Assembly (NCBI GenBank): GCA_024703855.1
Contig: CP087965.1
Location: forward strand, 5,920,016-5,984,015
Direction: 5' to 3'
From: Polaromonas sp. P2-4
Lineage (GTDB): Bacteria; Pseudomonadota; Gammaproteobacteria; Burkholderiales; Burkholderiaceae_C
DNA length: 64,000 bases
In this document: piece after piece, positions 58,868 to 64,000 of the stretch
How the letters are laid out: every line of letters begins with the position of its first letter
How positions within the stretch are numbered: the first letter of the stretch is position 1
Translations under genes and position numbers: made by a program
Notes under the pieces: model-generated
Told to the model about the DNA's origin: nothing
Databases searched by the model: none
What the model saw: only the letters and a program-made list of their open reading frames with translations

Positions 58868-61270
58868 TTAGCGGCGGGGCTTTTTCCCTGCTTGCGACTG
58901 GCACTGCCGGCTGCTTTTTTGACCGCCGCTTTGAGCGCCTGAATCGGTGACTTGGGTGCTCTGTTGGTTGGCGCGTTGCGGCTTGCAGGGCTGGCGTTAC
59001 GGTCGCTGGTGTGCGGCTCCGCGCGCTTGGCTGCGCCCTCGCCTTTGCCGCCCCCTTGCCGGCACGCTTGGCACCCGCGTTACGCGGTGCGCCGCGCTCT
59101 TGCGCAGGCAACTCGGCGGCATGGCCACCGGTCTTGTCCTTCATGGCACGGCCCAACAGCTCTTCACCTTCATGCACCAGGCGAAAATCGATCTTGCGAC
59201 CATCCAGGTCAACCCGGCTGACCTGCACCCGCACCCGCGTCCCAATGGCATAACGAATGCCGGTGCGCTCACCGCGCAACTCCTGCCGGGCTTCGTCGAA
59301 GCGGAAGTACTCGCCGCCCAGCTCGGTAATGTGCACCAGACCTTCCACATACATGGCGTCCAGCGTCACAAAAATGCCAAAGCCCGCCGCCGCCGTGACC
59401 ACGCCGCCAAACTCTTCGCCCAGATGCTCGCGCATGTACTTGCACTTGAGCCAGGCTTCCACATCACGACTGGCCTCGTCGGCCCGGCGCTCGTTGGCGC
59501 TGCAATGCAATCCGGCCGCCAGCCAGGCCAGCTGGTCCAAGCTGGCTGTTTTCGGCTTTTGCGTCGGATCTTTCACTCTGGACGCGAGCCGTTTGGACAG
59601 CTTGGCTACGGCTTCGCCCGGCGTGGGCAAGGTCGGCAGATGGTATTTGGTCTTGTTCAGGATCGCCTTGATGACGCGGTGCACCAGCAGATCCGGGTAA
59701 CGCCGGATCGGGCTGGTGAAGTGGGTGTAGGCCTCATAGGCCAGGCCAAAGTGGCCGTCGTTCATCGGCGTGTAAATGGCTTGCTGCATGGAGCGCAGCA
59801 GCATCGAATGGATTTGCTGCGCATCCGGCCGGTCTTTGGTGGCGACGGCGATCTGCTGAAACTCGCCCGGTGTCGGGTCGTCGCTGATGGACATGCCCAC
59901 ACCGATCGCCTTCAGGTAGTTGCGCAGCATGTCTTTTTCTCGGGCGTCGGGCCTTCGTGCACGCGGAACAAACCGACGTGTTTGCTCTGCGCAATGAAGT
60001 CGGCCGAACACACATTGGCAGCCAGCATGGCTTCTTCAATCAGCCGGTGGGCTGCGTTGCGGGTGCGGGGTACGATTTTTTCAATGCGTCCGACTTCATC
60101 GCAAACGATTTGGGTTTCTGTGGTTTCAAAATCCACGGCACCGCGCACGCCACGCTCCTTGAGCAAGGCCTGGTACACATCGTGCAAATCCAGCAAATGC
60201 GGCACCAGCGCCTTGCGCTGCACAGCTTCCGCACCGCGTGTATTGGCCAAAATAGCGGCCACTTCGGTGTAGGTAAACCGCGCCTGGCTGAACATCACGG
60301 CCGGGTAAAACTGGTAAGCGTGCACCTCACCCTTGGCGTTGACCAGCATGTCGCAGACCATGCACAGACGTTCAACATTGGGGTTGAGCGAACACAGGCC
60401 GTTGGACAATTTTTCGGGCAGCATGGGAATCACGCGGCGCGGAAAATACACACTGGTGGCCCGGTCGTAGGCATCAATGTCAATCGCACTGCCGGTTTCC
60501 ACGTAATGGCTCACGTCGGCAATGGCCACCAGCAAGCGCCAGCCCTTGCCGCGACCTACCTTGGCCGGCTCGCAGTAAACGGCATCGTCAAAGTCTCTGG
60601 CATCTTCGCCGTCAATCGTGACCAGCGGAATGTCGGTCAGATCTACACGGTATTTCTTGTCGGCGGGGCGCACAGCGTCTGGCAAAGTGCGGGCCAGGGC
60701 CAACGCCGCGTCACTGAACTCATGCGGCACGCCGTATTTGCGCACGGCAATTTCAATTTCCATGCCGGGATCGTCAATCTCGCCCAGCACTTCCCTGACC
60801 CGGCCCACCGGCTGGCCAAACAGCGCCGGTGGCTCAGTCAGCTCGACCACCACAATCTGCCCAGTCTTGGCGGTGCCGGTCGCGCCTTTGGGAATCAGCA
60901 CATCCTGGCCGTAACGCTTGTCTTCGGGCGCAACCAACCAGACGCCACTTTCCTGCAGTAAGCGCCCGATGATGGGGTTAGACGAGCGCTCAATGATTTC
61001 AGTGACGCGGCCTTCGGGTCGGTTTTTGCGGTCATGCCGCACGATGCGTGCCTTGACACGGTCTTTGTGCAGCACTGCGCGCATCTCGTTGGGCGGCAGG
61101 TAAATGTCAGCCTCGCCGTCGTCGCGCAGAACAAAACCATGGCCGTCACGGTGGCCGGAAACGGCGCCCTCGAATTCAGCGAGGAGTCCGGACGATGCGC
61201 CGGTATTTTGGTGCGTTGTTTTGATAAGAAGTCTCTTTTCGTATTTTTTGTGATTTTGGTGAGATGCCAT
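58868..61270 (-). CDS. rnr: Ribonuclease R (two frameshifts)
   Basis: Starts MASHQNHKKYEKRLLIKTTH. Cold-shock and CSD domains (AVSGHRDGHGFVLRDDGEAD, IYLPPNEMRAVLHKDRVKAR) precede the RNB catalytic domain with TIDGEDARDFDDAVYCEPAK, IADVSHYVETGSAIDIDAYD, PRRVIPMLPEKLSNGLCSLN and, after a break near 59940, TSPIRRYPDLLVHRVIKAIL. The S1 domain reads AAAGFGIFVTLDAMYVEGLV. A basic, Lys/Ala-rich tail ends QAGKKPRR at 58868 after a second break near 58960. About 800 residues. It is a processive 3'-5' exoribonuclease for structured RNA. Confidence 0.92.
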
Positions 61271-61545
61271 TAGCAACGGGTTGTTGCGTTGGCAACTCGA
61301 AGAAGAGGATGAATAAGGGAATCGGCCATGTCTCTGAATCAATATCTATGCCAGATACTAGCCGCGATCTGTGAAAAGCCGATGCCTCCAAACGGTGGAG
61401 ATGGCTTGGTATGAGAAAAATTTCGGAAGATTTCTGCACGCCTGCAACTTTGCAGTTTTGAAGCTTCGAATTTCCACATGAAATTTGAAATATTTCAGGG
61501 GTGTGACCCGGTAAGACGTTAATGTAATGGTACACTGCTTGCTGT
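61271..61545. other. Intergenic region between rnr and tRNA-Leu
   Basis: 275 bp without a gene. It should hold the rnr promoter (minus) and the tRNA promoter (plus; an AT-rich TAATGTAATGGTACACT lies 20-30 bp before the tRNA). I see no repeat or other element. Confidence 0.4.
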
Positions 61546-61630
61546 GCCCGGGTGGCGGAATTGGTAGACGCGCACGGTTCAGGTCCGTGTATCGCAAGAT
61601 GTGGAGATTCGAGTTCTCTCCCGGGCACCA
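61546..61630 (+). tRNA. tRNA-Leu (anticodon CAG)
   Basis: An 85-nt sequence starting GCCCGGGTGGCGGAATTGG and ending CCCGGGCACCA, with a 7-bp acceptor stem GCCCGGG/CCCGGGC and an encoded CCA. The anticodon loop TTCAGGT between CACGG and CCGTG gives anticodon CAG. The variable arm is long, as in class II tRNAs, and TTCGAGT marks the T loop. Confidence 0.96.
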
Positions 61631-61677
61631 AAATTACTCAAACAGCCAGTCAAATAGCTGAAGTCAAACAAAATCAA

Positions 61678-61702
61678 AGCCACTGTCCCCAGTGGCTTTT
61701 TT
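61678..61702. terminator. Terminator downstream of tRNA-Leu
   Basis: AGCCACTG, loop TCCC, CAGTGGCT then TTTTT on the plus strand, 48 bp after the tRNA. The A-rich left flank may let it serve the convergent rimO gene as well. Confidence 0.85.
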
Positions 61703-61723
61703 GTTTCTCGATCTGTTTGGCAA

Positions 61724-63134
61724 TCAGACTGGCACGGCAATCAAGTCGTGGCCCTGCGTGCCAACAATGCGGGCCTTGGTAAACTCGCCCACCTTCAGCG
61801 TTTTGCTGATTTTCTCAGGCGGCAGCAGCTTGACCACGCCATCAATCTCGGGCGCATCGGCATAAGAGCGGCCCGTGCCACCCTTTCGACCCAGCGCCGG
61901 GGCCGAGTCCACCAGCACCTGCATGGTGGCACCCACGCGCTGCTGCAGCTTCTGGCTGGAAACGGCTTCAGCCACCGCCATAAAACGGGCGCGCCGCTCT
62001 TCACGCACTTCGAGCGGCAGCATGCCGGGAATGTTGTTGGCGGTGGCGCCCTCCACGGCGCTGTAAGCAAAGCAGCCAGCCCGGTCGATTTTGGCCTCGT
62101 GCATGAAGTCAAGCAGATGCTCAAATTCAGCCTCGGTTTCACCCGGAAAGCCCGCAATAAAGGTGCTGCGAATCACGATTTCGGGGCATATCTCGCGCCA
62201 GCAGCGCAATGCGCTCCAGATTTTTCTCGCCACTGGCCGGGCGTTTCATGCGCTTGAGCACATCGGGGTGGCTGTGCTGCAAGGGCACGTCCAAATAAGG
62301 CAGCACCTTGCCGGTGGCCATCAAGGGAAGCACTTCATCCACGCTCGGGTAAGGGTACACATAGTGCAAACGTACCCACGCCCCGTAAGGTTCGGCAATT
62401 TCACCGAGTGTTTGAACCAGTTCCAGCATACGGGTTTTGACCGGTTTGCCGTCCCAGAAGCCGGTGCGGTATTTCACATCCACACCATAGGCCGAGGTGT
62501 CCTGGCTGATCACCAGCAGCTCTTTCACGCCACCTTCAAACAGTGCACGCGCTTCGCCCAGCACGTCACCAATAGGCCACGACACCAAATCGCCGCGCAT
62601 CGAAGGAATGATGCAAAAGGTGCAGCGATGGTTGCAGCCTTCACTGATCTTCAGGTAGGCATAGTGCCTTGGAGTGAGCTTGATGCCGGCAATACCAAAA
62701 GAGTTGGGCACCAGGTCAATAAACGGATCATGCGGTTTGGGCAGGTTCAGGTGCACCGCATCCATCACCTCTTGCGTGGCGTGCGGGCCAGTCACCGCCA
62801 ACACGCTGGGGTGCATCTGGCGCACCAGATTGCCGCCGCCCTCACCCGACTTGGCACCCAGACAGCCGGTGACGATAACCTTGCCGTTTTCAGCCAGCGC
62901 CTCGCCAATGGTGTCCAGGCTTTCCTTGACAGCATCGTCAATGAAGCCACAGGTATTCACAATGACCAGATCCGCACCTTCGAAGGTTTTGGCGGTCTGG
63001 TAGCCCTCGGCACTCAGTTGCGTCAGGATCAATTCTGAATCGGTCAGGGCTTTGGGGCAGCCCAGACTGACAAAGCCGACACGCGGCGCAGGTTTGGAAA
63101 CGGGAAATGGGATAGTGGAAAGAACTTCGCTCAT
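61724..63134 (-). CDS. rimO: Ribosomal protein S12 methylthiotransferase RimO (one frameshift)
   Basis: MSEVLSTIPFPVSKPAPRVG and VSLGCPKALTDSELILTQLS give the UPF0004 domain with cluster Cys (NTCGFIDDAV, GCLGAKSG). The radical SAM motif is SEGCNHRCTFCIIPSMRGDL. After a break near 62190, VIRSTFIAGFPGETEAEFEH and DRAGCFAYSAVEGATANNIP follow, then a TRAM domain ending VGTQGHDLIAVPV. About 470 residues. It attaches a methylthio group to an Asp of ribosomal protein S12. Confidence 0.93.
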
Positions 63135-63221
63135 AGCCCCTATTGTCTCAGAGCAGGCGGAGCAAGAAGCAAAAGACCGCTGAATGCCCCTCCTGAGGGG
63201 CCTTCTGACACCCCGTCGATG

Positions 63222-63838
63222 TCAGCGCTTAAGCCCAAAAGCCGACAGCATCTGCTCACTCTGCTTTTGCATTTGCTCCTGCATCTGCGTAAAAACACTT
63301 TTGGACTGCTCGACATAGTTGCCCATCATGCCCTGCATCATGGGTGACTGGGCATTCATGAACTGCGCCCACATTTCCGGGCTCAGCCCCTTGGACTGCT
63401 CGGCCATTTTGACGTGCAGGTCCATGAAGCTCTGGACGTTTTTCTCCAGATAAGCCCCCATGAAACTCTGCATTGCATTGCCGTAAAAACGAATGATGTT
63501 GGCCAGCACGGCTTCGGTGAACATGGGCGCTCCACCCGATTCTTCTTCAAGAATGATTTGCAGCAATATGCTGCGCGTCAGGTCTTCATTGCTTTTGGCG
63601 TCGCGTACAACAAACAGCGCGGTGTCCATCACCAATTGCCGGACTTCGGCGAGCGTGATGTAAGTCGAAGTTTCGGTGTCATAAAGCCGCCGGTTCGGAT
63701 ACTTTTTGATCACGCGAAGTTTGGCAGCCTTGCCGGCAGCGGTTTGTCCGCTTGCGGCGCCCAAAGCAGCATCCGCAGCAGCGCTGTCTTGTGAACGCGG
63801 CGCGCCGGATTGTGGACTGGTAGGTTTGCTTTTTGCAC
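63222..63838 (-). CDS. phaR: Polyhydroxyalkanoate synthesis repressor PhaR (possible frameshift at N-terminus)
   Basis: LRVIKKYPNRRLYDTETSTY, then ITLAEVRQLVMDTALFVVRD is the PhaR N-terminal DNA-binding domain. DLTRSILLQIILEEESGGAP and a C-terminal accumulation region rich in Met and Gln (VFTQMQEQMQKQSEQMLSAF) follow. The likely start is the GTG at 63836-63838 preceded by AGGGAAAATCA, with one A missing in the A-run just after it; otherwise the frame could start near 63764. About 205 residues. It represses phasin and PHA genes and senses PHA granules. No pha gene is in the window. Confidence 0.87.
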
Positions 63839-64000
63839 TGATTTTCCCTGTGAATGACCGCCTGCGCTAAAACACAAAGTAAGCGCCGGGACTCGATACA
63901 TTCTAGGAAATTCGGATGTACACAATCCCCTTGGTTTACCCTGCGTAATCAGATTGCACCACAAGTGGCAGCACTCTGAAACAGGAACCGTTTACGGGAA

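Noticed and set aside
63185..63200. GCCCCTCCTGAGGGGC hairpin between rimO and phaR as a terminator
   Set aside because: Only a short stem and no T-run on either strand; it may be a scrap of an R2-type hairpin but is too small to call.

Overview
The window looks like chromosome of a betaproteobacterium of the order Burkholderiales, most likely a Comamonadaceae member of the Polaromonas/Rhodoferax type. This rests on gene content and order: the rpsB-to-rnhB envelope and translation cluster, carAB-greA, aceE-aceF-lpdA with a proteasome-like gene between aceF and lpdA, and PhaR. It also rests on two families of short intergenic repeats that I associate with this family. No database search was possible, so the placement is an inference.

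Layout. 1-6145 holds an MlaE-type permease (cut by the window edge), a LysE exporter, a MocR regulator with a DUF2917 gene, a tautomerase, a PQQ-type sugar dehydrogenase and an NlpC/P60 peptidase. 6.2-18.9 kb is an accessory patchwork downstream of lpdA. It contains two tandem LuxR regulators, a lipoprotein, a truncated HAD gene, a 7TMR-DISM/GGDEF-like protein, a response regulator-PP2C-STAS protein, and IS91 and IS1595 elements. Three decayed pieces of lpdA lie among these, all in the same orientation as the real gene. 18.9-25.9 kb is the pyruvate dehydrogenase operon. 26.2-29.5 kb is a two-component system, followed by folD. A five-copy array of an 86-bp repeat, split by an IS630-type element, then leads into DUF4149, greA, carB and carA. 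37.7-53.0 kb is one long minus-strand run: rpsB, tsf, pyrH, frr, uppS, cdsA, dxr, rseP, bamA, ompH, lpxD, fabZ, lpxA, lpxB, rnhB, trmH-like. It covers translation, isoprenoid and phospholipid precursors, outer membrane assembly and lipid A. 53.2-64 kb holds an amidase, dadA, a LysM/BON protein, NAD(P)HX repair, YggT, RNase R, tRNA-Leu(CAG), rimO and phaR.

Sequence quality. About thirty genes are interrupted by roughly 45 single-base frameshifts, mostly one-base losses in short homopolymers, plus two in-frame TGA codons. Broken genes include rpsB, tsf, bamA, lpxA, fabZ, dxr, cdsA and carAB, which cannot all be dead in one cell. I therefore read most frameshifts as consensus sequencing errors and give whole-gene coordinates. 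Copies I call relics are judged by missing segments, not by frameshifts.

Most interesting observations. (1) Repeat family R1 (about 55 bp, two hairpins) lies between genes and also appears in frame inside several proteins; one copy supplies a start codon and most of a signal peptide. (2) lpdA has left several decayed partial copies along 12 kb of accessory DNA. (3) A gene resembling the betaproteobacterial proteasome homologue is translationally coupled to lpdA. (4) Repeat family R2 abuts or provides stop codons and forms a tandem array.
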